Part shown: positions 42,982 through 52,045 of the stretch, piece by piece
Numbering within the stretch: the stretch's first letter is position 1
How the letters are laid out: each line of letters begins with the position of its first letter
NCBI GenBank assembly: GCA_049799955.1
Contig: JBARIW010000142.1
Coordinates: 1 to 64,000, forward strand
DNA from: JBGTFE01 sp049799955
GTDB taxonomy: Bacteria; Acidobacteriota; Blastocatellia; Pyrinomonadales; Pyrinomonadaceae
Direction: 5' to 3'
DNA: 64,000 nt
Made by a program: the position numbers and the translations under genes
Notes under the pieces: generated by a model
What the model saw: the letters and a program-made list of their open reading frames with translations, nothing else
The model's database searches: none
Told to the model about the DNA's origin: nothing

Positions 42982-45900
42982 CTATGCGCCGGCGGGCGCG
43001 ATTTTTTCGGTAACTTCCGGTTTGCTCGCCGCCGAGATTTCTTCCGAATCCTTGAGCAGCGATTCTTCGACAATCTGTTTTTGTTCGAGTTCGTGAATCG
43101 CGTACGAGCCGGTCGCGGGGCTTGCCGACGGCACTCTGCCGACATATTTTAATTTGATGCCTTCGGTCAAAATCTCGCGCAGACGGTCTTCAACAAATGT
43201 CCAGCCGCCCATATTTTGCGCCTCTTCCTGCGTCCAGAAAACTTCGGTCGCATTCTCGTAAGACGCGATAATTTCCTTAATTCTTTCAGCCGGGAACGGG
43301 TAAAATTGTTCGAGCCGGACAACTGCCGTCCGTCCGTCCTGCGAATCGACGCGTGCCGCTTCCAAATCGTAAAACACTTTACCCGAACACAAAACAACGC
43401 GCCTGACTTTTGTTTTATCGACGATTGCCGCGTCTTCGATGACAGGCTGAAAACCGCCCGAAGTCAAATTTTCAACGGTCGAATTTGCGGCAGGCAGACG
43501 AAGCAGGCTCTTCGGCGTCATCACAATCAGCGGTCGAATAGTTTCCTGTCTGACCTGACGGCGAAGCAAGTGGAAATATTGCGCCGGAGTCGTCGGGTAA
43601 CAAACCTGTAGATTATTTTCCGCGCAAAGCTGCAAAAATCTTTCGAGTCTCGCGCTTGAGTGTTCCGGTCCCTGACCTTCGTAGCCATGCGGCAGAAGCA
43701 TCACGAGGCGGCATTTCTGCTTCCATTTGTCTTCCGACGCCGCAATATACTGGTCGATAATAACCTGCGCGCCGTTGGCGAAATCGCCGAACTGCGCTTC
43801 CCACATAACGAGGGCTTCCTGCTCGACGACCGAATAGCCATATTCAAAACCGAGAACGGCGTTCTCCGAAAGCGAGCTGTCGAAAACCTGAAAACGCGCA
43901 AAAGGATTTTTCTCCGATTTCAGATTGCCGAGCGGCGACCAGACCGAGCCGTTAATCGTGTCATACATCAGCGCGTGTCGCTGCGAAAACGTTCCGCGTC
44001 CCGAATCCTGACCGCTCAGACGAACTCTTGTTCCTTCCGAAACGAGCGAGCCGAACGCGATTGCCTCGGCAAAGCCCCAATCCATCGGCACTTCGCCCGT
44101 TCCCATCTTGGCGCGGCGGGCAAGCTGCCCGACCATTTTCGGGTTGATGTGAAAATCTTCGGGAACAAGCGAGATTGTTTGCGCGACCGACTGCAAAACG
44201 TCTTTGGAAATCGCGGTTTCCAGAAAAATTGAGCCGTCTTCTTCCAGAATCGGCGCGGGAAGCTCCGCTCTTTTCGGTTTTTCGACGGCGATTTGCTTGG
44301 CTCGCTGAAGAATTCCCTCGTATTTTTCGGCGACTTTATCGGTCATCGCTTTCAAATCGTCTTCCGAGATTATTTCTTCGCGGACGAGCTTTTGCGCGTA
44401 GATGAAGCGAACGCCCGGATGCGCTTTAACGCGGGCATACATGAGCGGCTGCGTGTAGCTCGGCTCGTCGCCCTCGTTGTGCCCGAGACGGCGAAAACCG
44501 ACTAAATCCAGAACAACGTCTTTATTAAATTCCTGACGATAATCGAGCGCGATTTTGACTACGCGGAAAGCGGCTTCGGGGTCGTCGCCGTTGATGTGAA
44601 AAATCGGCGTCTGCGTGATGTGCGCCGCGTCGGTCGAATAAATCGAGCTGCGTCCTTTTTCGGGCGAAGTCGTAAAACCGATTTGATTATTGATGATAAT
44701 ATGAATCGAGCCGCCGGTTCGATAGCCGCGTAAACTCGCTAATTGCAGAGTTTCCATCACGATGCCCTGACCGGCAAAAGCCGCGTCGCCGTGCAGCAGA
44801 ATCGGCAAAACGCGGTCGTGAACCGTATCGCGCAAAGATGCATCGGCTTCGTCGCCCTGAAGCAGTTCGTCCTGCCGCGCCCGCGCCATTCCTTCGACTA
44901 CCGGGTCAACAAATTCTAAGTGCGAAGGATTCGATGAAAGCTGGATTTTTACATCTTTCCCGGTTTTCGTGCGGCGTTTTCCGATTGCGCCCTGATGATA
45001 TTTCACGTCGCCTTCGTCAGCCGGAAACGACGGGTGCGAAGTTCCTTCGAAAACGGTGAAAATGCGCTCCGCCATATCGCCCTTTTCGGGGTCGCCGACG
45101 ATGTTTGCCAGAACGTTCAAACGCCCGCGATGCGCCATTCCCATATAAATTTCTTCGACGCCGCGAGCCGATGCGTTTTCAACCAACTGGTCGAGAAGCG
45201 GAATAACCGTTTCCGTTCCTTCGAGCGAAAATCGTTTTTGTCCGAGATATTTTTTGTGCAGAAACTGCTCGAACTGCTCGGCTTCGATAAGCTTTTGCAG
45301 CAATTCCTTGCGAATTTCCGCGCCGAGCGGCTCGACATCGACGAACTGCTGGCGAATCTGCTCGCGAATCCACTGTTTTTCTTCTTTACTCTGGATGTGC
45401 CTGTATTCGATGCCGACTTTTCCGCAGTAAGCGCGGCGCAGAATCGTCAGAATCTCGCGCAGAGTCGCGGTTTTCGTGCCGTGAAGCCCGCCGGTGATAA
45501 ACTCGCGGTCTAAGTCCCAAATCGTCAAGCCGAAGTTTTCCAAATCTAATTCCGCCGTGTAATGCGGCGTCATATTGAGCGGGTCGATGTCCGCCAGAAG
45601 ATGCCCGCGATTACGATAAGCGTCGATAAGCTGCAAAACATTCGCCTGTTTTTCAACCTGCGCGCGCGAAGCGTCGCCGCCGAAAAGCGCCGGATTATAG
45701 TCTACAGCCCAGCGAAGCGGCGGGTAATTGAGTTCCAAATCGCTGAAAATCTCATTGTAAAAATCGTGCTGACCGATAATATATTCGTGAATTTTCGCCA
45801 GAAACAATCCGCTTTCCGCACCCTGAATCACGCGATGGTCGTAAGTCGAAGTCAGCGTAATCGTTTTGCTGATGCCGAGCTGCGAAAGCGCGGCGGCGGT

Positions 45901-46770
45901 CATCGCCTGGTATTCCGCCGGATATTCGATTGCGCCCGTGGCGATAATCACGCTTTGTCCCGACATCAGGCGCGGATTTGACGAAACCGTTCCGATTGTT
46001 CCCGGATTTGTAAGCGAAATCGTCGTTCCGCCGAAATCCGCGATTTCCAGTTTCCCGTCGCGCGCTTTTTTCACGGTTTGATTGTAAGCGTCGAAAAACT
46101 GCGCGAAATTCATCTTGTTCGCGCCTTTTATGTTCGGCACGAGAAGATTGCGCGAGCCGTCTTTTTTCTGAATATCGATGGCGATGCCGAGATTGACAGA
46201 CTCGTTTTGCAGGCGCGAAGGCGTATCGTTGATGAATCCGTAACCGAAATTCATCTGCGGGTAAGTTTTCACCGCCTGCACGATTGCCCACGCAATCAGG
46301 TGCGTGAACGAAACCTTGCCGCGTCCCGAAGACTGAAGATGCTCGTTGATAATACGACGGTTTTCTTCCAATAATTTCACCGGCATATTGCGAACGCTCG
46401 TCGCCGTCGGAACCGTCAGGCTCTGCTCCATATTCTCGACGATTTTCTTCGACGCGCCCGTAATCGGTTTAACTTGCGTTTCAGCGCTGATTGAAACAGT
46501 CGGCTGGCTTTTCGCCGCCTGCGCCGTCGCTTGAACGCCGTTCGCCGGTGGTTTGGATGTTTCTTCCGTCGTCTGACTTGGAACCTGGGACTTGGGACTT
46601 GAGACTTCCGGCTGCCCGCCGCTCAGCATTTCGCCGAAAAACGCGCGCCACGATTCGTCAACCAGATTCGGGTCTGATTTATAACGAATCAGCAAACCTT
46701 CGACGTAGCTCGCGTTCGCGCCGAAATTCTCGGAAATATATTCGGATATATTATTTATCTTTTCACTCAC
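42982..46770 (-). CDS. kgd: Multifunctional 2-oxoglutarate dehydrogenase/succinyltransferase
   Basis: 1262 residues with the actinobacterial Kgd/OdhA plan: an E1 N-terminal segment (SYVEGLLIRYKSDPNLVDES), a Pro/Ala linker, an E2-like acyltransferase domain (about 110-345, with active-site STYDHRVIQGAESG), then a complete E1 (about 370-1225: IEYRHIQSKEEKQWI, MGMAHRGRLNVLAN, HGDAAFAGQGIVMETLQL, INNQIGFTTSP, VFWTQEEAQNMGGW). It has no lipoyl domain of its own and would use lipoylated E2 in trans. TCA-cycle oxidation of 2-oxoglutarate. Residues about 54-65 (SSPKSQVPSQ region) are encoded by five 7-mers of an intergenic repeat type, in frame. Confidence 0.95.
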   Translation of the reverse strand: MSEKINNISEYISENFGANASYVEGLLIRYKSDPNLVDESWRAFFGEMLSGGQPEVSSPKSQVPSQTTEETSKPPANGVQATAQAAKSQPTVSISAETQVKPITGASKKIVENMEQSLTVPTATSVRNMPVKLLEENRRIINEHLQSSGRGKVSFTHLIAWAIVQAVKTYPQMNFGYGFINDTPSRLQNESVNLGIAIDIQKKDGSRNLLVPNIKGANKMNFAQFFDAYNQTVKKARDGKLEIADFGGTTISLTNPGTIGTVSSNPRLMSGQSVIIATGAIEYPAEYQAMTAAALSQLGISKTITLTSTYDHRVIQGAESGLFLAKIHEYIIGQHDFYNEIFSDLELNYPPLRWAVDYNPALFGGDASRAQVEKQANVLQLIDAYRNRGHLLADIDPLNMTPHYTAELDLENFGLTIWDLDREFITGGLHGTKTATLREILTILRRAYCGKVGIEYRHIQSKEEKQWIREQIRQQFVDVEPLGAEIRKELLQKLIEAEQFEQFLHKKYLGQKRFSLEGTETVIPLLDQLVENASARGVEEIYMGMAHRGRLNVLANIVGDPEKGDMAERIFTVFEGTSHPSFPADEGDVKYHQGAIGKRRTKTGKDVKIQLSSNPSHLEFVDPVVEGMARARQDELLQGDEADASLRDTVHDRVLPILLHGDAAFAGQGIVMETLQLASLRGYRTGGSIHIIINNQIGFTTSPEKGRSSIYSTDAAHITQTPIFHINGDDPEAAFRVVKIALDYRQEFNKDVVLDLVGFRRLGHNEGDEPSYTQPLMYARVKAHPGVRFIYAQKLVREEIISEDDLKAMTDKVAEKYEGILQRAKQIAVEKPKRAELPAPILEEDGSIFLETAISKDVLQSVAQTISLVPEDFHINPKMVGQLARRAKMGTGEVPMDWGFAEAIAFGSLVSEGTRVRLSGQDSGRGTFSQRHALMYDTINGSVWSPLGNLKSEKNPFARFQVFDSSLSENAVLGFEYGYSVVEQEALVMWEAQFGDFANGAQVIIDQYIAASEDKWKQKCRLVMLLPHGYEGQGPEHSSARLERFLQLCAENNLQVCYPTTPAQYFHLLRRQVRQETIRPLIVMTPKSLLRLPAANSTVENLTSGGFQPVIEDAAIVDKTKVRRVVLCSGKVFYDLEAARVDSQDGRTAVVRLEQFYPFPAERIKEIIASYENATEVFWTQEEAQNMGGWTFVEDRLREILTEGIKLKYVGRVPSASPATGSYAIHELEQKQIVEESLLKDSEEISAASKPEVTEKIAPAGA
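46575..46609. repeat. In-frame 7-mer array in kgd
   Basis: Five units GACTTGG, AACCTGG, GACTTGG, GACTTGA, GACTTCC, matching the element at 8761-8840. It lies in the variable linker between the E1 N-terminal segment and the E2-like domain. Confidence 0.85.
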
Positions 46771-46919
46771 TTTGTTTTATAACCTCGTTTGAACACTTCG
46801 CATGTAAAAAGTAATTTTAGCGCAAAACGCGGAAATCTTACAGCTAATCGAATTTATTCTTTTTCGCGGCTTTGTGCTAGTATTTTGCTGAGAAAGTTAA
46901 TCCAAACTATTCAACCGTT

Positions 46920-48284
46920 ATGCCGCAAAAAAAGAATAATTCAAATAATTCGGAAATGCCCACAAATGCTTATTTTCTTTCGCTTGAACTGGAAAATATT
47001 CGCTGTTTTGGAGAAAAGCAAAAAATTAATTTCTCCGATAGAAAGGGCAATCCCAAACATTGGACAATTATTTTAGGGGATAATGGCACGGGAAAGACAG
47101 CAATTTTGCAAAGTGTTTTGTATTCATACCTAATTGCTAGATATAAGCGGGTTAGTGGCACGAAATTGGATTTAAGGGATTTTGCATCAATTGAAAAAAG
47201 AAAACAAATGAGCAGTAAAATATCCTCAAAATACTCCTTAAGATTTAAATATACGCTTAGTCAAAATTTTCTGCTTCCTAAAGAAGTGAAAGCATCTTCC
47301 GTATTAATTAAAGGAGGGCTTATGAAAGGCTTTGTACCCTCTGAATATCTTAACTTTAAGGGATATAGAATTTATTCAATGATTTTTGCATACGGTGCAT
47401 TAAGAAAGGTTGGCGAAACTTCAATTTCAGAGCAGAGCGAAGAAAGCCCGTATGTCACTCTTTTTAATGAAAATGCTTCACTTATAAATCCAGAAGAATG
47501 GCTTTTACAAGCGGACTATGCTTCTAAAAGAACCTCTTCTTTTCAAGAGAAAAGAAAGAATAGGCTTGAGAAAATAAAAGAAATCCTCGTTAAAGTATTA
47601 CCTGATATTGATGATATTAGATTTAGTGAAAAAGACTTATTACCTAGTGTAATTCCACAACCAATAGTTGAATTCCACACTCATTATGGTTGGGTTGAAG
47701 CAAAAGATTTGAGTCTTGGTTATCGAACTTCAATGTCTTGGATGGTTGATTTTGCTTCGAGAATGTTTGATATATATCCCGAAAGCGAAAATCCTCTGGC
47801 TGAGCCTGCTGTTGTTTTGATTGACGAGATTGATTTGCATCTGCATCCGAAATGGCAGCGCGAATTACTTGATTATTTAAGCAATCTTTTTCCGAATACG
47901 CAGTTTATTGTTACAACGCACAGTCCTTTGATTGTGCAGTCTGCCGTTGCGCGTGATGCGAATATTGTCGTTTGCCGGCGCGAAGACGACCATGTTGTGA
48001 TTGACCAGAGCGTCGAAGCAGTTAGAAATTGGCGAGCCGACCAGATTTTAACCAGCGATTTATTCGGCTTGGAAACAGCCAGACCGAAAGAAATAGAATC
48101 ATTTTTGGAACAGAGACAGGAAATTCTGTCAAAAGCCAAATTAACTAAAAAAGACGAAGAGCGTCTGGCGGAGCTGGAAGATAAAATCGGCTTTATGCCT
48201 GTCAGCGAAGATAATCCCGAAGACGATAAAGCGATGGACATCATCAGGCGCGCGGCGGAGCGTCTGCAATCTCAAGCCGAATAA
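46920..48284 (+). CDS. ptuA: Septu defence ATPase PtuA
   Basis: 454 residues (M13 is an alternative start). ABC/RecF-type AAA ATPase: Walker A LGDNGTGKT (52-60), a split coiled-coil insertion, Walker B VVLIDEIDLHLHPKWQ (about 297-312) and switch VTTHSPLIVQS. The family is that of OLD/SbcC-like defence ATPases, and the HNH gene 8 bp downstream identifies the pair as Septu. PtuA senses infection and controls PtuB nuclease. The first about 800 bp are markedly AT-rich with non-host codon use while the last third looks like the host, suggesting horizontal origin. No retron reverse transcriptase is nearby. Confidence 0.85.
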   Translation: MPQKKNNSNNSEMPTNAYFLSLELENIRCFGEKQKINFSDRKGNPKHWTIILGDNGTGKTAILQSVLYSYLIARYKRVSGTKLDLRDFASIEKRKQMSSKISSKYSLRFKYTLSQNFLLPKEVKASSVLIKGGLMKGFVPSEYLNFKGYRIYSMIFAYGALRKVGETSISEQSEESPYVTLFNENASLINPEEWLLQADYASKRTSSFQEKRKNRLEKIKEILVKVLPDIDDIRFSEKDLLPSVIPQPIVEFHTHYGWVEAKDLSLGYRTSMSWMVDFASRMFDIYPESENPLAEPAVVLIDEIDLHLHPKWQRELLDYLSNLFPNTQFIVTTHSPLIVQSAVARDANIVVCRREDDHVVIDQSVEAVRNWRADQILTSDLFGLETARPKEIESFLEQRQEILSKAKLTKKDEERLAELEDKIGFMPVSEDNPEDDKAMDIIRRAAERLQSQAE

Positions 48285-48292
48285 TTCTCTCT

Positions 48293-49066
48293 ATGATTTC
48301 GATAAAAAAGCCCAAAGAAGCGCCGAAAATTTTACGGGAAAGCGGCAAAGCCGAAATAGAGACTTTGTGCAGAGAATATCTGGAACACAAAGCTGATTAT
48401 GAAAGCGGAAAGAAGAAATTTGTTTTTAAGAAAACAATTTACGGCGGCAAAACTGTAAAAAATGCGCTCATCAAAGCCCAGAACGACAAATGTTTTATCT
48501 GTGAGTCAAAAATTTCTCATATTTCCTACGGCGATGTGGAGCATTTTCGTCCGAAAGGCGGCTCACGTCAGAGCGAGGATGAAGAACTGACATCGCTCGG
48601 TTATTATTGGCTGGCGTATGTTTGGGAAAATCTATTTTTATCCTGTCAGCTTTGTAATCAAAGTTTTAAGAGAAATTTATTTCCCCTGGAAAATCCAAAA
48701 GAAAGAACAGCTTCGCATGAAAAGGATTTAAGCAAAGAAAAGCCGCTCTTTATTAATCCTGAGACTGACGAAAACCCGGAAGATTTAATTTCTTTTCGCG
48801 GAGAAATTCCTTTTGCTGTGGACGGAAACATTCGCGGAGAAACGACTATTGAACTATTAGGAATTAATCGCGTGGAACTAAATGAAATGCGGTTGGCAGT
48901 TTTGAAAAAATTGAAAACAATCTACGATTTAGCCAATCTAAATCCGACAATTCCCGAAAGCCTTGAAGCAATGCAATATCTGGAAAAATGTAAGTCGGAC
49001 TCACACGATTATGCGGGCGCGATTCGAGCCAATGTAAGAGATAAATTCAAATACGTTATTGATTAG
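48293..49066 (+). CDS. ptuB: Septu HNH endonuclease PtuB
   Basis: 257 residues. The HNH core is visible: CFICESK, then GDVEHFRPKGG (catalytic His) and YVWENLFLSCQLCNQSFKRN with NLFPLENPK, the TIGR02646/PtuB pattern with two Cys pairs holding a zinc. It degrades DNA when activated by the PtuA complex. The last 11 bp overlap the end of the convergent gene at 49056. Two-gene layout matches Septu type I. Confidence 0.85.
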   Translation: MISIKKPKEAPKILRESGKAEIETLCREYLEHKADYESGKKKFVFKKTIYGGKTVKNALIKAQNDKCFICESKISHISYGDVEHFRPKGGSRQSEDEELTSLGYYWLAYVWENLFLSCQLCNQSFKRNLFPLENPKERTASHEKDLSKEKPLFINPETDENPEDLISFRGEIPFAVDGNIRGETTIELLGINRVELNEMRLAVLKKLKTIYDLANLNPTIPESLEAMQYLEKCKSDSHDYAGAIRANVRDKFKYVID

Positions 49067-49697
49067 CTTTTAGCGGATTTTTTATCTTGATGTTGATTTC
49101 GACCGGGATGACGCGCTTGAAGCTGAAACCCATTTTTTTGAATTTGCCGAAAACGAAAACCGTTCCCGTAACCGTCCATTCGTCTTTCGGGTCGCGCATT
49201 GCGCCGATTGCGCCGAGAAGAGATTGTCCCGTGCCGACAAAGACTTTAACCGGGCGCGGAAGCTTAATCGGCTTGTTTTTCTCGAAGGAAAATGAAGTTT
49301 GATATTCTTCGATGTCAACCTTCAGACCGTTGACGCGAAAATCTTTAAAGGTCAGAAAATCGATTTTGCCGCTCTGTTCGACAGCCGAAATTTCAGCCGA
49401 AACTTCCATCGTAACGCCTGTCAGCGAAACGTCTTCGACGGTCGGTTCGGTAACGTTTATATAAGCTTCCGAGCCGTCTTTTTTATCGGCTTTTTCGCCT
49501 TCGTTTTTGACGGTGATTTTTGTTTTATGAACTTTGTACCCGCGAATTTCCTTCGGATAATCCTGCGCTTCGACGGAAATTAAACCACAGAGACACAGAG
49601 ACACAGAGGAAATTAAATAAAAAGTAAAAAGGCAAAGCGTAAAATTATTTTTGCTTTTCTGTCTCTGTGTCTCTGTGTCTCTGTGGTTCATATTCAT
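49056..49697 (-). CDS. Secreted protein whose signal peptide is a repeat element
   Basis: 213 residues from ATG 49697, or 211 from ATG 49691; no other start exists before about residue 90. Residues about 18-43 form a hydrophobic signal peptide (FTLCLFTFYLISSVSLCLCG, then LISVEAQ). All of this is encoded by the palindrome at 49584-49689. The mature part (YPKEIRGYKVHKTKITVKNE ... FKKMGFSFKRVIPVEINIKI) is beta-rich and resembles LEA-2/water-stress-like lipid-proximal domains, weakly. It overlaps the upstream kinase gene by 53 bp in another frame, so translation is probably coupled. Function unknown. Confidence 0.7.
   Translation of the reverse strand: MNMNHRDTETQRQKSKNNFTLCLFTFYLISSVSLCLCGLISVEAQDYPKEIRGYKVHKTKITVKNEGEKADKKDGSEAYINVTEPTVEDVSLTGVTMEVSAEISAVEQSGKIDFLTFKDFRVNGLKVDIEEYQTSFSFEKNKPIKLPRPVKVFVGTGQSLLGAIGAMRDPKDEWTVTGTVFVFGKFKKMGFSFKRVIPVEINIKIKNPLKANQ
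49584..49689. repeat. Palindromic 8-mer repeat, cacagaga type, bridging two genes
   Basis: Arms CACAGAGA x3 and TCTCTGTG-type x3, with an AAAAAGT-like core. It encodes the C-terminal tail (QRHRDTETEKQK) of the kinase and, in another frame, the N-terminus and signal peptide of the secreted protein. Confidence 0.9.
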
Positions 49698-50919
49698 CTT
49701 TTGGAAGAATAATCTCGAAGGTCATTCCGGCATCTTTACGGCTTTCGACGCTGATTTTGCCGCCGCCGTTTTCCGCTAAATCCTTTACCGCATCGAGCCC
49801 GACGCCGCGACCGGAAATTTCGGAAATCGTTTCCCGCGTAGAAAATTCGTGCAGAAAGATTAAACCAAGCAATTCGCGCCCGGTCAAGATTTCACCGGCT
49901 GAAATCAGACTTTTTTCGACAGCTTTCGCTTCTATTTTTTCCGCATCGATGCCTTTCCCGTCATCTTTGACTGACAGCGCCAAATCGTTTTCATTAGCTT
50001 TTAGAGAAATTTCGATTGTTCCCGAAGCATCTTTGCCTTTGGCGCGTCTTTCGTCCGGTTTTTCGATTGCGTGGTCAACGGCGTTGCGAACCAGATGCAG
50101 GAGAATGTCGAAAATCAGTTTTGATTTTTCTGCCGAAAGCTCGATTTCGTCGGCTGAAACCGTGATTTGAATTTCCTTTCCAAGCTTCCGCGCCAAATCT
50201 TTCCCGTGCGCGGCGACCTGTTCAAGAATTCCTTTTACATCGTCTGAAAAAGTCGCTGCTCGTCCGATAATTTCCGACGGGAAATTCTGCGATATTTCTT
50301 CGCCTATTTCCTGACCGGCAAAGTAAATTAGGAAACCGATTTTTCCTTTTTCGATTTGCGGCGCGGGAAGCGTGGCGATGATTTCGCCCTGCAAGCTCAG
50401 ATTTTCTTTAAGGTTCTTAAAGCCGGAGGCAAAATCTGCCAAATCAAAATCAGCTTTAACGCAGAAAATCTTTTTTCCGTCGCCAACCGCCGAAAGATAT
50501 GCGTTTCTCTCATATTCGGAAAGCTGTTTTGAGATTTCGGGAGGAATTTGAGCGGCGAAAGAGTTTTGCAAAGGCGAAGAAACCGGAACAATTCGACGGA
50601 TTTTATCAATAAAGCTTTCGTGTTTGCCGGATTCATTCGGATGCCTGAACGAATCAATCAAAAGCGCAAAACCTTCGAGCAGGATATTCTTGAAATCGGC
50701 TGAAACGTCTTTTGCGGAAAGCAGATTTTCGAGCTCATGCGCGAGATTTGCGGCAGTTGAAAAGCCGAAAGTTTGAGAAGTTCCTTTAATTGTGTGAAGC
50801 ATTCGGAAAATTTCGCGCGCGAATTCCGGCGATAAAGATTCTTCTTTTTTCGCGCTCGCGGTCAGATTTTCCAGATTGGCGATTGACCTTTGCAGAAAAT
50901 CTTTTTGCAGGTTGTTCAT
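49645..50919 (-). CDS. Truncated CheA-like histidine kinase (Hpt plus ATPase)
   Basis: 424 residues. The Hpt domain has the phospho-His in FRMLHTIKGTSQTFGF (H42). The kinase core shows N-box LLHLVRNAVDHAIE, G1 VKDDGKGID and G2 SGRGVGLDAVKDLAENGGG. A CheY-binding-like middle region is present, but the C-terminal CheW-like (P5) domain is missing; instead the protein ends in a repeat-encoded tail. It starts 12 bp after nusB, so it belongs to the ribH-nusB operon. No receptor, CheW or CheY is adjacent. The signal and target are unknown. Confidence 0.82.
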   Translation of the reverse strand: MNNLQKDFLQRSIANLENLTASAKKEESLSPEFAREIFRMLHTIKGTSQTFGFSTAANLAHELENLLSAKDVSADFKNILLEGFALLIDSFRHPNESGKHESFIDKIRRIVPVSSPLQNSFAAQIPPEISKQLSEYERNAYLSAVGDGKKIFCVKADFDLADFASGFKNLKENLSLQGEIIATLPAPQIEKGKIGFLIYFAGQEIGEEISQNFPSEIIGRAATFSDDVKGILEQVAAHGKDLARKLGKEIQITVSADEIELSAEKSKLIFDILLHLVRNAVDHAIEKPDERRAKGKDASGTIEISLKANENDLALSVKDDGKGIDAEKIEAKAVEKSLISAGEILTGRELLGLIFLHEFSTRETISEISGRGVGLDAVKDLAENGGGKISVESRKDAGMTFEIILPKDEYEPQRHRDTETEKQK

Positions 50920-50931
50920 CGGCTGAAAATT

Positions 50932-51408
50932 TTAACGTGATGAAGCGTGAGATTTTTCGTTGATTGGTTCGTCTGTGGAAGTGTTTTTGGGTTTCTGCTT
51001 TTCCAAATCGTGCTTGATTGCGTCGAGAATTCCGTTGATAAACTGTGTGGCTTCAAAGGTTGAAAAGCGGCGGGCAATTTCCAGAGCTTCGTTGATGATG
51101 ACGGTCGCCGGAGTTTCTTCAAAAAGAAATTCGTAAACGGCGAGACGCAGAATGTTCCGGTCAACGATTGCCATTCGCTCGATGCGCCAGTGCTCGGCGC
51201 GCGTTCGGATGCGGTCGTCTATCGTTTCAAGCTTTTGCAGAGCGCCTCGGACGAGCTTATCGGCAAATTCGCGGGTCAAATCGTCGAGTCCCGCTTCGCC
51301 AAGTTCGCTCCAATAGTCCGTGGTCAACGCGCTTTCGCCCGTTTTCGCCACGTCTGCCGCAAATAACATTTGCAAAGCGCATTCGCGCGCTTTACGCCGT
51401 GTTCCCAT
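50932..51408 (-). CDS. nusB: Transcription antitermination protein NusB
   Basis: 158 residues. All-helical NusB fold with RRKARECALQMLFAAD, FADKLVRGALQKLETIDDRI and the signature NILRLAVYEFLFEETPATVI plus EALEIARRFSTFEATQFING. Acts with NusE (S10) on boxA RNA of rRNA operons. The usual ribH-nusB order is kept, with a 15-bp gap. The C-terminal tail (EKQKPKNTSTDEP) is variable. Confidence 0.95.
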   Translation of the reverse strand: MGTRRKARECALQMLFAADVAKTGESALTTDYWSELGEAGLDDLTREFADKLVRGALQKLETIDDRIRTRAEHWRIERMAIVDRNILRLAVYEFLFEETPATVIINEALEIARRFSTFEATQFINGILDAIKHDLEKQKPKNTSTDEPINEKSHASSR

Positions 51409-51423
51409 AATCCTTGCTCTTTT

Positions 51424-51939
51424 TCAAACGACATGCGGAAAAACTTTTTCTTTCGAAGCTTTTTCTCCGCCGTCCATTGTTTTATACAAATTAACCAGCT
51501 CAACCGCCGTCATGGCGGCTTCGAAGCCTTTGTTTCCGGCTTTTACGCCGCAGCGATTTATCGCCTGTTCGAGCGTCTCGGTCGTTACGACGCAGAAAAT
51601 AACCGGAATTCCGGTCTGCATCGCCGCGCTCGAAACGCCTTTCGCCGCTTCGCCCGCGACGTAATCGAAATGCGGAGTTTCACCGCGAATGACGACTCCG
51701 ATGCAGATAACCGCGTCGAATTTTCCGCCAGCCGCAACCTTTTGCGCCGTCAGAGGCAGCTCGAACGAACCCGGAACTTTGAAAATCTCGACCGATTCCT
51801 CGCTTGCGCCGAGTCTTTCCAGACCGTCCAGAGCGCCTTCGGTCAGCTTCGTTGTCAAAAAATCATTCCAACGCGATACGACTATCGCAAAGCGGAAGCC
51901 ATGCGCCGTTAGTAGTCCCTGATGAACTTTAGGTTGCAA
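51424..51939 (-). CDS. ribH: 6,7-dimethyl-8-ribityllumazine synthase RibH
   Basis: 171 residues from a TTG start with a good AAGGAG 7 bp upstream. Family motifs: FAIVVSRWNDFLTTKL, FKVPGSFELPLTAQKVA, ICIGVVIRGETPHFDYV, IPVIFCVVTTETLEQA and GNKGFEAAMTAVELVNLY. It condenses the ribityl uracil with dihydroxybutanone phosphate in riboflavin synthesis and forms a 60-mer or pentamer. Other rib genes are elsewhere. Confidence 0.96.
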   Translation of the reverse strand: MQPKVHQGLLTAHGFRFAIVVSRWNDFLTTKLTEGALDGLERLGASEESVEIFKVPGSFELPLTAQKVAAGGKFDAVICIGVVIRGETPHFDYVAGEAAKGVSSAAMQTGIPVIFCVVTTETLEQAINRCGVKAGNKGFEAAMTAVELVNLYKTMDGGEKASKEKVFPHVV

Positions 51940-52045
51940 ATGTTTTCTCCTTCAAATAAGCGAAATCGCCATTTTTAAGTATAAAGAACGCCGAACGACA
52001 TTGACAAGTAAAAAATGAAAAATAAAATTTATTAGGTTTGAGCCT

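Noticed and set aside
46920..49066. Retron with PtuAB effector
   Set aside because: No reverse transcriptase gene or msr/msd-like structure within several kb; a simple Septu pair is sufficient.
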